Source: Cytophagales bacterium
Lineage (GTDB): Bacteria > Bacteroidota > Bacteroidia > Cytophagales > Cyclobacteriaceae
Assembly: GCA_020402945.1 (NCBI GenBank)
Contig: JADBYQ010000053.1
Coordinates: 1 to 56,415, forward strand
Direction of reading: 5' to 3'
DNA: 56,415 bases
This document shows, piece by piece, positions 1-8,228 of the stretch. The first letter of the stretch is position 1; each line of letters starts with the position of its first letter. The notes below the pieces were generated by a model that worked only from the letters and a program-made list of their open reading frames with translations, made no database searches and was not told the DNA's origin. Position numbers and translations under genes: made by a program.

Positions 1-86
1 ATCTTAAATCTTAAATCTTAAATCTTAAATCTTAAATCTTAAATCTTAAATCTTAAATCTTAAATCTTAAATCTTAAATCTTAAAT
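1..86. repeat. (TTAAATC)n 7-bp tandem repeat
   Basis: The 7-bp unit TTAAATC is repeated about twelve times without interruption from the window edge to a few bases before the first gene. The true left end is outside the window. Similar AT-rich low-complexity runs recur between genes elsewhere in the window. It lies directly upstream of the start codon at 94, so a change in copy number would change promoter or leader spacing for that gene (inference). Confidence 0.95.
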
Positions 87-93
87 AGTCTTA

Positions 94-1146
94 ATGACAA
101 CGATAAAAGGTCCGGGTATTTTTTTGGCGCAGTTTTTATCAGATGAGCCTCCATTTGATAAGCTTAGTACGATCTGTAAGTGGGCTGCTTCTTTGGGATA
201 CGTGGGCGTACAACTTCCCAGTTGGGACGCGCGCTGTATCGATTTAAAAAGAGCTGCAGATAGTAAGGAGTACGCAGCGGAAATTCGTGAAATGGTAGAA
301 TCAGCCGGATTGAAAATCACGGAACTTTCTACCCATTTGCAAGGCCAGCTAGTAGCCGTTAACCCGGCATACGATACTCTCTTTGATGGGTTTGCTCCCA
401 AAGCAGTCCATGGAAAGCCGAAGGAGCGTACGAAATGGGCTATCGATCAACTAAAATTAGCCGCAAAAGCGAGTAGAAATTTGGAACTTAATGCGCACGC
501 AACATTTTCAGGTGCATTGATGTGGCAAACGGTTTACCCCTGGCCTCAACGCCCGGCCGGGTTGGTTGAAGATGGATTCAAAGAATTGGCCAAGCGCTGG
601 CTTCCGATCTTAAATGCATTCGACAGAGTAGGAGTGGATGTTTGCTACGAAATTCATCCGGGCGAAGATCTGCATGATGGGGTTACGTTTGAGCGATTCT
701 GGGAGGCAACTGGAAAACATCAACGTTGCAACATTCTTTACGATCCGAGTCATTTTGTTCTGCAACAGTTAGACTACCTTCAGTACATCGACTTCTATCA
801 TTCGTTCATCAAGATGTTTCATGTGAAGGATGCAGAGTTTAACCCCACTGGAAAAAGTGGCGTCTATGGCGGCTATCAGGATTGGGTCAATCGCCCCGGA
901 AGGTTTCGATCACCGGGCGATGGACAAGTAGATTTTAAATCGATCTTTAGTAAGTTGGCGCAATATGGGTATGAAGGCTGGGCTGTGTTGGAGTGGGAGT
1001 GTTGCATCAAGCATCCCGAGCAAGGAGCTGCGGAGGGAGCACCTTTTATAAAAAACCAGATCATCAGGGTAACAGAAAAGGCTTTTGATGATTTTGCTTC
1101 TGCCGGGAAAAATCCCAAACTCAATAAATCAATTTTAGGAATTTAA
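94..1146 (+). CDS. sugar phosphate isomerase/epimerase family protein (xylose isomerase-like TIM barrel)
   Basis: A 350-aa protein of the AP-endonuclease-2/xylose-isomerase-like TIM-barrel superfamily. These enzymes isomerise or epimerise sugars, or act on keto-sugars, using a divalent metal. Candidate metal ligands stand in the expected order: Glu186 (YEIHPGE), Asp217/His220 (YDPSH), His243/Asp246 (FHVKD) and Glu300/Glu302 (EWE). No signal peptide is seen, so it is likely cytoplasmic. It is followed after 10 bp by a cytochrome c gene and then a DUF1080 gene, a grouping common in Bacteroidota sugar-oxidation loci. The exact substrate cannot be read from the sequence. The start at 94 follows a 7-bp repeat and lacks a clear Shine-Dalgarno, as is usual in this phylum. 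Confidence 0.85.
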   Translation: MTTIKGPGIFLAQFLSDEPPFDKLSTICKWAASLGYVGVQLPSWDARCIDLKRAADSKEYAAEIREMVESAGLKITELSTHLQGQLVAVNPAYDTLFDGFAPKAVHGKPKERTKWAIDQLKLAAKASRNLELNAHATFSGALMWQTVYPWPQRPAGLVEDGFKELAKRWLPILNAFDRVGVDVCYEIHPGEDLHDGVTFERFWEATGKHQRCNILYDPSHFVLQQLDYLQYIDFYHSFIKMFHVKDAEFNPTGKSGVYGGYQDWVNRPGRFRSPGDGQVDFKSIFSKLAQYGYEGWAVLEWECCIKHPEQGAAEGAPFIKNQIIRVTEKAFDDFASAGKNPKLNKSILGI

Positions 1147-1156
1147 ATTTACTACT

Positions 1157-1570
1157 ATGAAGAATAAACAGACTAGCTTGATTCTTGCAATTGTTATTTT
1201 ACTTTTCGTTTATGCATGTGGCTCCAAAAAGGAAGCTAAGAATACTGAAGATTATGGAACGCCCAGAGAAGAAGCGGCACCTATTACAGCTGCGGATGCG
1301 ATCACACAGGGAGAATCGTTAGTGAAGTCGAGCGACTGTAAGACTTGTCATCACATCATTAATAAAATTATCGGGCCGTCACACACGGATGTCGCCAAAA
1401 AATACGATTTCACAAAAGCGAATGTAGAGTATTTGGCTGGAAAGATTATCGCTGGGGGTTCAGGAGTGTGGGGAGAAATACCGATGGCTGCACATGCAGA
1501 TATAACACAAGCTGATGCTGAGAAAATGGCACGCTATGTATTGTCGCTTGATGGGGAGACGGAGCATTAA
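1157..1570 (+). CDS. lipoprotein mono-heme cytochrome c
   Basis: A 137-aa small c-type cytochrome. The N-terminus is a lipoprotein signal (hydrophobic residues 8-20, lipobox ending at Cys21), so it should be lipid-anchored in the periplasm or outer membrane. One heme-binding CxxCH motif is at residues 61-65 (CKTCH), and Met110 (IPM) is the likely distal axial ligand. In Bacteroidota such cytochromes often sit beside sugar dehydrogenases and DUF1080 proteins and are thought to accept electrons from sugar oxidation. That role is inferred here from the neighbouring isomerase and DUF1080 genes. It is separated from the upstream gene by 10 bp, so they are probably co-transcribed. Confidence 0.9.
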   Translation: MKNKQTSLILAIVILLFVYACGSKKEAKNTEDYGTPREEAAPITAADAITQGESLVKSSDCKTCHHIINKIIGPSHTDVAKKYDFTKANVEYLAGKIIAGGSGVWGEIPMAAHADITQADAEKMARYVLSLDGETEH

Positions 1571-1572
1571 GA

Positions 1573-1614
1573 TTTTTGATTTACAATTTTTGATTTACAA
1601 TTTTTGATTTACAA
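1573..1614. repeat. 14-bp tandem repeat, three copies
   Basis: Three exact head-to-tail copies of the 14-bp unit TTTTTGATTTACAA lie between the cytochrome stop codon and the DUF1080 gene. It is one of several AT-rich low-complexity runs in intergenic spaces of this window. A role is not evident. Confidence 0.9.
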
Positions 1615-1639
1615 TTTTCAGACTAAACGATCATTCACG

Positions 1640-2377
1640 ATGAAACATTGTCAAAAGATTACCACAAAAGTATTGATGACTATTCTCTTCTGTTTGCTGG
1701 TTGGATTTGCTGGTGCTCAGAACACGCTAACCAAAAAGGAGGTGAAAGATGGATGGAAACTTTTGTTTGATGGAAAAACTCTTGCAGGATGGCATAATTT
1801 CAAAAGTGATAAAATTGGTGAGGCTTGGTCGGTCACTGATGGTGCCATTCACCTCAATAAAACTCAAAAAGAGGGTTTTCAGGTGAAAGGCGGTGGCGAT
1901 ATTGTTACTCAAGATGAGTTTGAGAATTTTGAGTTGCGGTTGGAGTGGAAAATTGCTCCCTGTGGAAATAGTGGAATTATCTTTAACGTAGTGGAGTCGC
2001 CAGAGTACCAGTACGTTTGGCAGACAGGGCCCGAGATGCAAGTGTTAGACAATACCTGCCACCCTGATGGTAAGATTGAAAAGCATCGTGCGGGAAACTT
2101 GTACGATTTAATTAAAAGCCCTAATGAGTCAGTGAAACCTGCCAACGAGTGGAATGAAGTAACAATCGTCTCTAACAAAGGCAAGCTTGTTTTATGGCTT
2201 AATGGTGTAAAACAAGTGGAGACAGAAATGTTTACGCCAGCCTGGGAAGCGTTGATTAAAGGAAGTAAGTTCAAAGATATGGCGGGATTTGGTAAGGCGA
2301 GAAAGGGAAAGATTTCGTTGCAAGATCATGGCGATTTGGTTTGGTATCGAAACATCAAGATCAAAGAATTGAAATAG
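1640..2377 (+). CDS. DUF1080 domain protein (3-keto-disaccharide hydrolase type), exported
   Basis: A 245-aa protein starting at 1640 (MKHCQK), where a clean signal peptide begins (hydrophobic core about residues 8-22, cleavage near VGFAGA-QN). An in-frame ATG at 1604 would put 12 residues before the signal and is less likely. The mature part is one DUF1080 lectin-like beta-sandwich, with the family hallmarks GWKLLFDGK-LAGW near the start, NSGIIF in the middle and LQDHG-VWYRNI near the end. Characterised members hydrolyse 3-keto-glycosides made by sugar 3-dehydrogenases. With the two TIM-barrel genes and the cytochrome c, this suggests a periplasmic keto-sugar route (inference). Confidence 0.88.
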   Translation: MKHCQKITTKVLMTILFCLLVGFAGAQNTLTKKEVKDGWKLLFDGKTLAGWHNFKSDKIGEAWSVTDGAIHLNKTQKEGFQVKGGGDIVTQDEFENFELRLEWKIAPCGNSGIIFNVVESPEYQYVWQTGPEMQVLDNTCHPDGKIEKHRAGNLYDLIKSPNESVKPANEWNEVTIVSNKGKLVLWLNGVKQVETEMFTPAWEALIKGSKFKDMAGFGKARKGKISLQDHGDLVWYRNIKIKELK

Positions 2378-2381
2378 CGGA

Positions 2382-2828
2382 ATGATCATCGGCATCTTCG
2401 ATAATGAATTTGTGACCTGTCAATTGGACGATTCGTTACCTGTGCTGATGCACCGTTGGAAACAAGCTCCTCCTTCAGAGGAATTTGAGTTTACGCTAAA
2501 GCGAATCTTAGACGAATATAAAATACGCGTAAAAACCTACCCTAACTTGGCCTGGCTTGTAGATGCGGCATTGCTTGGTGAGTTGGACGAAGAGGTTGAA
2601 AAGTGGTTAGTCGAAGTCTGGGAAAGAATGCTTTTTGAAGATGCCGGGGTTAGAATTCATGCCGTCATCCTTGGTCAAAGTATTTATGCCGATTATCCCA
2701 TGGAAAAATTTAAACAAGACGCTGAAGCAAAATTTGAAAAATTCAATGTTCATTTAGGTGTGTTTTCCAACCAGCGGGAAGCGTATGAGTGGATTCACCA
2801 ACAACAATTACTTAAACAGAATCTATGA
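2382..2828 (+). CDS. hypothetical protein, possible SpoIIAA/STAS-like fold
   Basis: A 148-aa acidic soluble protein of unknown function with no signal or membrane segment. The layout of an N-terminal strand, a region near WLVDAALLGELDEEVEKWL, then AVILGQSIYADYPMEKF and a C-terminal helix with FSNQREAYEWI resembles SpoIIAA-like (STAS-type) proteins common in Bacteroidota. This is a weak fold-level guess from pattern only. It starts 4 bp after the DUF1080 gene. Its stop overlaps the next start in an ATGA junction (2825-2828), so it is translationally coupled to the downstream TIM-barrel gene. Confidence 0.75.
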   Translation: MIIGIFDNEFVTCQLDDSLPVLMHRWKQAPPSEEFEFTLKRILDEYKIRVKTYPNLAWLVDAALLGELDEEVEKWLVEVWERMLFEDAGVRIHAVILGQSIYADYPMEKFKQDAEAKFEKFNVHLGVFSNQREAYEWIHQQQLLKQNL

Positions 2829-3694
2829 ACCGTAGAGAATTCATTCAAACAAGTTCGTTGGCTGCAATTGGAGCCGCCACCACACTAAGCTCTTTTTCAC
2901 CTGGTGAAAAGAAGAAAATTGGCCTGCAGCTCTATTCGCTGAGGGACATTATTGTACAAGATCCAAGATCGGTTTTAAAAAAGGTGGCAGGTTTTGGCTA
3001 CAAAGAGTTAGAGGCCTATAGCTACAACGATGGAAAGATTTTTGGCATGAAGTACAAGGAGTTTACGGATTACGTCAAAAGTTTGGGCATGCGAATGACC
3101 AGCGGCCATCACTTGCTCGGTAAATCAGACAATACGAAAATGATGAAAGGAACTGTAATGAACGAGTGGGAGCGAGCCGTAAGCGATGCCAAAGAGTCGG
3201 GACAAGACTTTATGGTGGTTGCATTTTTAATGCCCGATGAACGCAAGGATTACAAAGGCGTTTGCGAGGCTCTTAATAAAGCCGGAGAGATATGCAACAA
3301 ATACGGCATTCGATTGAACTACCACAATCACGAATTTGAGTTTGAACAGTTCGAGGGACAAGTAGCCTATCAGTTGATGCTCAACGAGCTTGATCCAAAA
3401 CTGGTTGGCATGGAAATGGATTTGTATTGGATGCACTTTGCCAATCAGAATCCCCTTGATTATTTCGCGAAATACCCGGGTCGGTTTGAGCAATGGCACG
3501 TAAAGGATATGGATAAAAGTGATCCCAAACTTCAAGTAGATGTAGGCACTGGCCGCATCGATTTCAAATCTATTTTCGCAAAAGCTAAACTAGCCGGTTT
3601 AAAACACTTTTATGTTGAACAGGAAGCCTATCCGATCAATTCAATAACGAGTGTAGAACAAAGTATTGCCAATGTAAAAAGAATGCTGGATTGA
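2825..3694 (+). CDS. secreted sugar phosphate isomerase/epimerase (TIM barrel, Tat-like signal)
   Basis: A 289-aa second xylose-isomerase-like TIM barrel. Unlike the gene at 94, it has an N-terminal twin-arginine-like leader (MNRREFIQTSSLAAIGAATT), so it is probably exported folded. Likely metal-site segments are YHNHEFEF, GMEMDLYWM, WHVKDMDK and YVEQEAY, giving the Glu/Asp/His/Glu set of the family. It overlaps the preceding gene by 4 bp. Periplasmic members of this family occur with DUF1080 proteins and oxidoreductases in Bacteroidota sugar-degradation loci. The two paralogs here, one cytoplasmic and one exported, may act on related keto-sugars on either side of the membrane (inference). 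Confidence 0.85.
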   Translation: MNRREFIQTSSLAAIGAATTLSSFSPGEKKKIGLQLYSLRDIIVQDPRSVLKKVAGFGYKELEAYSYNDGKIFGMKYKEFTDYVKSLGMRMTSGHHLLGKSDNTKMMKGTVMNEWERAVSDAKESGQDFMVVAFLMPDERKDYKGVCEALNKAGEICNKYGIRLNYHNHEFEFEQFEGQVAYQLMLNELDPKLVGMEMDLYWMHFANQNPLDYFAKYPGRFEQWHVKDMDKSDPKLQVDVGTGRIDFKSIFAKAKLAGLKHFYVEQEAYPINSITSVEQSIANVKRMLD

Positions 3695-3770
3695 TAGTTT
3701 CAATCGATTGAATCAGTTTTTTTTTGATGATTTCTATCCCTATTTTGCAGCTATAATAATACAGTAATTT

Positions 3771-5624
3771 ATGGCAGCAATACCAACTCAATCTTCCTAC
3801 CCCATTCTCCACCAGGAGCTATTAGCCTGGGCGCAACAAATGGCAGATCTTTGCCAGCCCGATTCCATACAATGGTGCGATGGCTCTAAGAAGGAATATG
3901 ATACACTTTGCGAGTTGCTGGTATCAAAAGGAACCTTTATTCGGCTAGATCCAAAAAAGCGCCCCAATAGTTTCGCTTGCTTTTCCGACCCCAGCGATGT
4001 GGCACGTGTAGAAGATAGAACCTATATCTGCAGCCGTACAAAAGAGGACGCTGGTCCTACTAATAATTGGGTCGATCCTCGCGAGATGAAACCGCGGTTG
4101 AAAAAATTGTTTGAAGGATGCATGAAAGGGCGCACCATGTATGTCATTCCCTTTAGCATGGGGCCGGTAGGTTCGGCATTATCGCAAATTGGTGTTCAGG
4201 TTACGGATTCAGAATATGTGGTAGTGAATATGCACATCATGACTCGTGTGGGTTCTAAGGTGATGGACGTATTGGGTAAAGAGGGTGAGTATGTGAAGTG
4301 TCTTCATTCTGTAGGCGCGCCACTGGCGGCCGGACAGCAAGACGTAAAGTGGCCTACCAATCAAACTGTTAAATATATTGTTCATTATCCTGAAGATCGC
4401 GCCATCGTTTCATATGGCTCAGGTTACGGTGGCAATGCGTTGCTTGGAAAGAAATGCTTCGCGTTGCGCATCGCTTCTTCCATGGCGCAGGAGCAAGGCT
4501 GGCTGGCAGAGCATATGTTGCTCATGGGAGTTGAAAATCCGGATGGCGAAAAAACATACATCGCTGCAGCTTTCCCCAGTGCTTGCGGGAAAACAAACTT
4601 TGCCATGCTCATTCCACCGACCGAGTTTCAAGGTTGGAAGATAACTACGGTGGGTGACGACATTGCGTGGATTAAGCCAGGTGCGGACGGCAAGTTGTAT
4701 GCTATCAATCCTGAGGCGGGCTATTTTGGTGTTGCCCCCGGCACCAATGCCAAAACAAATCCGAACGCGATCGAGTCGATTAGAAAAGATACGATCTTTA
4801 CCAATGTGGGAGTGACTGACGATGGCGATGTGTGGTGGGAGGGATTGACCAAAGAGGCACCCAAGAACCTGACCGATTGGAAAGGTCAACGTTGGGATCC
4901 GTCTGCGGGGAAACCTTGTGCTCATCCAAATGCCCGGTTTACAGCTCCTGCACATCAGAATCCATGTCTTGATAAAGATTGGGAGAATCCCAACGGAGTG
5001 CCTATTGGTGCATTTATTTTTGGTGGACGAAGAAGCACAACCATCCCATTGATTTATCAGGCACACAATTGGAATTCAGGTGTTTATCTAGCGGCCACGA
5101 TGGGCTCTGAAATGACTGCTGCTGCATTTGGAGAAGTGGGTAAAGTGAGAAGAGATCCCTTTGCCATGCTACCGTTCTGCGGCTATCACATGGGCGATTA
5201 TTTTAATCACTGGTTGCAATTTGGCAGAAACATACCCAACCCTCCCCGGGTTTTTGGTGTAAATTGGTTTCGTAAGGACGAAGATGGGAACTTTCAATGG
5301 CCCGGATTTGGCGAAAATATGCGCGTGTTGAAGTGGGTGGTAGAGAAAATTCAAGGAAAGTCAAATGCGGTAGAAAGTCCTATTGGCTGGATGCCACATT
5401 ACGATGACATTGACTGGACGGGATCTGATTTTACGAGAGAGCAATTTGAGGCCATCATGGCGATTGATCGCGAAGCCTGGAAGCGTGAGTTATTGGATCA
5501 TGCGGAGTTGTTCGAGCGCATGTACGATAAGTTACCAAAGGAATTTATTTTCATGCGAGAATTGCTACTGTCCAGCTTATGGAGATCTCCTGAAAAATGG
5601 AGACTTGAAACCGGAGAAGTCTAA
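3771..5624 (+). CDS. pckG: phosphoenolpyruvate carboxykinase (GTP)
   Basis: A 617-aa full-length GTP-type PEP carboxykinase, which interconverts oxaloacetate plus GTP with PEP, CO2 and GDP (gluconeogenesis/anaplerosis, cytosol). The kinase-1a P-loop with the reactive cysteine is at residues 266-280 ([13 protein letters not shown]). The metal-binding kinase-2 motif is at 296-300 (DDIAW), followed by GYFGVAPGT and the [11 protein letters not shown] nucleotide-site segment. Length matches the family. A 76-bp gap separates it from the TIM-barrel gene, and a T-run and a loosely Bacteroidota-like -7 element (TATTTTG, 3741-3747) suggest its own promoter, weakly. Its stop overlaps the stop of the convergent gene on the other strand. 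Confidence 0.97.
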   Translation: MAAIPTQSSYPILHQELLAWAQQMADLCQPDSIQWCDGSKKEYDTLCELLVSKGTFIRLDPKKRPNSFACFSDPSDVARVEDRTYICSRTKEDAGPTNNWVDPREMKPRLKKLFEGCMKGRTMYVIPFSMGPVGSALSQIGVQVTDSEYVVVNMHIMTRVGSKVMDVLGKEGEYVKCLHSVGAPLAAGQQDVKWPTNQTVKYIVHYPEDRAIVSYGSGYGGNALLGKKCFALRIASSMAQEQGWLAEHMLLMGVENPDGEKTYIAAAFPSACGKTNFAMLIPPTEFQGWKITTVGDDIAWIKPGADGKLYAINPEAGYFGVAPGTNAKTNPNAIESIRKDTIFTNVGVTDDGDVWWEGLTKEAPKNLTDWKGQRWDPSAGKPCAHPNARFTAPAHQNPCLDKDWENPNGVPIGAFIFGGRRSTTIPLIYQAHNWNSGVYLAATMGSEMTAAAFGEVGKVRRDPFAMLPFCGYHMGDYFNHWLQFGRNIPNPPRVFGVNWFRKDEDGNFQWPGFGENMRVLKWVVEKIQGKSNAVESPIGWMPHYDDIDWTGSDFTREQFEAIMAIDREAWKRELLDHAELFERMYDKLPKEFIFMRELLLSSLWRSPEKWRLETGEV

Positions 5625-6934
5625 TTTTTCTTTTCGCCTTTTAAAATGCCGGCTTGAAAAATCAAGGTTTTGATGAGTTTTCCATTCTCATCAAATTCTT
5701 TCCATTCTTTGTGTTTTTTGTTGGCTATGTATTCGCCTTGCTCTTTTATTTTCCCATTGGTAAAATAGCTCGTATAAATACCGTGTTGTCTACTGCCCCG
5801 GTAGCCACATTCAGAAAGTAGTTCGCCACTTGTATAGTAGTTTTTAACAGTACCTGTTATCAGGTTGAACTGCCATGTTTCCTCCACAGACTTTTCACCA
5901 TTCTCGTGAAAATGCGTTCGCAGACCATGCAATTGACCTTTCTCATAATTTTCTTTTACGAGCAATCTTTTTCCATCCGTGGCGAAAAACAACCAGGTGC
6001 CATGGGGCTTGCCATCCCTAAACTCTTTCGAAAAGATCTTATTCCCTTCGTTTGTGTACTCCTCTTGTTTACTGTCTCGTCCATTGAAGGTAAATTGTTC
6101 TTTTACTTTTATACTTCCGTTTTCGAAATAGTCGTAGTTAGAGCCAAATTTTCCACCTTCCTTGAATTGGTACTCGTGTCGTTTCTTTCCGCTTGGGTAG
6201 TAGCCAATATTTTCTCCATGTAGTTTTGCATTCATGAAATGACCTTCTAGTTTCAGGTGACCATCGACATCATAGCTTTTGAAGTCGCCCACTTTTTCCC
6301 CTTCCGCAATCGAATAAATTAACTCTAGCTGGGTGTTGGGATAAAATGATTTGAAGTAACCGGCAATGAATCCGTCTTTGTAGTTGGCTTCGGTTTCAAT
6401 AGATCCGCCTTCGTAAAATGTTTTAGTGACTCCGTTTGGCTTTTGATTTTTGTATGTGATTTCCTTTCTGATTTTTCCAGTGGCGTAATATTCTTTTACA
6501 AGCCCATCAGGTTTCCCTTGAACAAACGAGCCTTCTTGCTTTAGGATTCCGGAGGGAAAGTAGGACTTAATACTGTCAACCAGTTTATTATTTTGATAGT
6601 AAGCGGTTTGAATTGGCTTACCGGTTTCACTGAAAACTTCTACCGGCCCATGTCGAAGCCCATCTTCATAGCTGATCTTTCGAATCAAGTTTCCATTTTG
6701 ATGATACTCATAGAAAGTGCCGGAACGAACACCATTTACAAAAGTACCCTCAATGTGAATTTTTCCGTTTGGAAAGAATTTTTTGTACTTACCTTCTATG
6801 GATTGATTGTCTGCCGAAACGAAAAATTGTTCTTGTAGCTGTTTCTTTGCAGGATCATAGTAGGTCTTTACTTCCTTTTGCGAGTAGAGCGGGCTACTCT
6901 GAAGCAACAGAAAACAACACACGATCCGGTTCAT
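5621..6934 (-). CDS. secreted MORN-repeat (YwqK-like) protein
   Basis: A 437-aa protein when started at 6934 ([19 protein letters not shown]), which gives a signal peptide cleaved near the SQ at residues 18-19. The longer frame from 6982 adds 16 residues with no signal character. The mature protein is roughly 16 imperfect repeats of about 23-25 residues with the pattern G-x-Y/F-x-x-Y/F-x-x-x-G-K/N-I/L-x-x-E, the MORN_2 repeat. The family is often labelled 'YwqK toxin-antitoxin antitoxin' by similarity, but no toxin partner is here, and in Bacteroidota these are repeat-rich surface or periplasmic proteins of unknown role. It converges on pckG with a 4-bp stop overlap. Confidence 0.85.
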   Translation of the reverse strand: MNRIVCCFLLLQSSPLYSQKEVKTYYDPAKKQLQEQFFVSADNQSIEGKYKKFFPNGKIHIEGTFVNGVRSGTFYEYHQNGNLIRKISYEDGLRHGPVEVFSETGKPIQTAYYQNNKLVDSIKSYFPSGILKQEGSFVQGKPDGLVKEYYATGKIRKEITYKNQKPNGVTKTFYEGGSIETEANYKDGFIAGYFKSFYPNTQLELIYSIAEGEKVGDFKSYDVDGHLKLEGHFMNAKLHGENIGYYPSGKKRHEYQFKEGGKFGSNYDYFENGSIKVKEQFTFNGRDSKQEEYTNEGNKIFSKEFRDGKPHGTWLFFATDGKRLLVKENYEKGQLHGLRTHFHENGEKSVEETWQFNLITGTVKNYYTSGELLSECGYRGSRQHGIYTSYFTNGKIKEQGEYIANKKHKEWKEFDENGKLIKTLIFQAGILKGEKKN

Positions 6935-6997
6935 CATATTGATATGACGTAACGAAATGTAAAAGGCCATATTATGAAGCAACTAGTATTTTCTCTT

Positions 6998-8176
6998 TTA
7001 TAATTTCTCAATAACAATGGCAGAAGCCCCGCCACCTCCATTGCAAATCCCGGCAACACCAATCGCAGAGCTATTTTGTCGGAGTACATTAGCCAGCGTA
7101 ATGGTGATTCGTGCACCAGAAGCACCTAGCGGATGTCCTAGCGAAACTGCCCCGCCATTTACGTTTACTTTTTCAGGATCAATTTTTAAAAGTTGATTGT
7201 TGGCAAGGGCAACAGCAGAAAAGGCTTCGTTGATTTCATAGTAACTCACATCACCTTTTTCAACGCCTGCCATTTTCATTGCTTTTGGAATCGCTAACGA
7301 AGGAGTCGTAGTAAACCACATTGGATCTTGAGCAGCATCGGCAAAGCCTCTGATCTTCGCGATAGGAGTAATGCCTAATTCTTCGGCTTTTTCTTTGCTC
7401 ATCAAAATGACTGCTGCAGCACCATCGTTAATAGTAGAGGCATTTGCAGCGGTGACGGTTCCTTCTTTGGTGAACACTGGTTTTAATCCTGGTATCTTTT
7501 CAAAGTTGACATTTTTGTATTCTTCGTCTTCTGAGAATAACGTCACATCGCCTTTCTTACCCGTGATCTCAACGGGAATAATTTCGTCTTTAAATTTTCC
7601 GGCAGCCCATGCGGCAGCAGATCGTTTATAAGAGTTGATGGCATACTCATCTTGCTCCTGACGAGTGATCTTCATCTCTTTGGCCGTATTATCGGCACAA
7701 ACTCCCATGGCGCAACGATTGTACACATCGGTAAGCCCGTCATAGGTAAGCCCATCTAATACCTCTCCATTTCCATACTTAAATCCATACCGAGCCTTCA
7801 TCAAGTAGTAAGGAATATTGGACATGCTTTCCATACCCCCGGTGACCACCACATCATTTTGACCTAACATGATTGACTGAGCTCCCAGCATAATGGCTTT
7901 CATGCCTGAAGCGCAAACTTTATTCACCAGCGTGCAGGGAATATCGTATCCAAGACCTGCTGCAACCGCTACTTGGGTGGCGGGTGCTTGCTGAAGCCCC
8001 GAAGAAATAACATTGCCAAAGAAAACTTCTTGCACCTGTTTCGGATCAAGATTTATTTTTTGCATCGCGCCCTTGACGGCAATGGCTCCTAACTGAACGG
8101 CTGTTAATGTTGACAGACTTCCACCAAAACTTCCAATAGGTGTACGTAGGGCAGCTACAATATATACTTCTTTCAT
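6998..8176 (-). CDS. acetyl-CoA C-acyltransferase (thiolase)
   Basis: A 392-aa thiolase started at 8176 (MKEVYIVAALRTPIGSFGG), where the family N-terminus begins. The frame is open to 8224 but those residues are not thiolase-like. The nucleophilic Cys is Cys88 (VNKVCASGMKA). The C-terminal His motif (GGAVSLGHPLGASGAR) and the second catalytic Cys (GICNGGGGASA) are present. It either condenses acyl-CoAs or cleaves 3-ketoacyl-CoA in the cytosol. It lies downstream of acyl-CoA dehydrogenase, SDR and MaoC-fusion genes on the same strand, so it likely carries out the thiolysis or condensation step of that module. Confidence 0.95.
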   Translation of the reverse strand: MKEVYIVAALRTPIGSFGGSLSTLTAVQLGAIAVKGAMQKINLDPKQVQEVFFGNVISSGLQQAPATQVAVAAGLGYDIPCTLVNKVCASGMKAIMLGAQSIMLGQNDVVVTGGMESMSNIPYYLMKARYGFKYGNGEVLDGLTYDGLTDVYNRCAMGVCADNTAKEMKITRQEQDEYAINSYKRSAAAWAAGKFKDEIIPVEITGKKGDVTLFSEDEEYKNVNFEKIPGLKPVFTKEGTVTAANASTINDGAAAVILMSKEKAEELGITPIAKIRGFADAAQDPMWFTTTPSLAIPKAMKMAGVEKGDVSYYEINEAFSAVALANNQLLKIDPEKVNVNGGAVSLGHPLGASGARITITLANVLRQNSSAIGVAGICNGGGGASAIVIEKL

Positions 8177-8228
8177 TTTCTTTGGGCTCGGGTTTAGAAA
8201 CGGTGTTAACAGTGTAAATATCAAAATT

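Noticed and set aside
4419..5066. 215-aa reading frame opposite pckG
   Set aside because: It lies wholly inside a well supported gene, with no recognisable domain and no start context.
5621..6934. Toxin-antitoxin antitoxin (YwqK label)
   Set aside because: The protein is exported with MORN repeats and no toxin partner is near.
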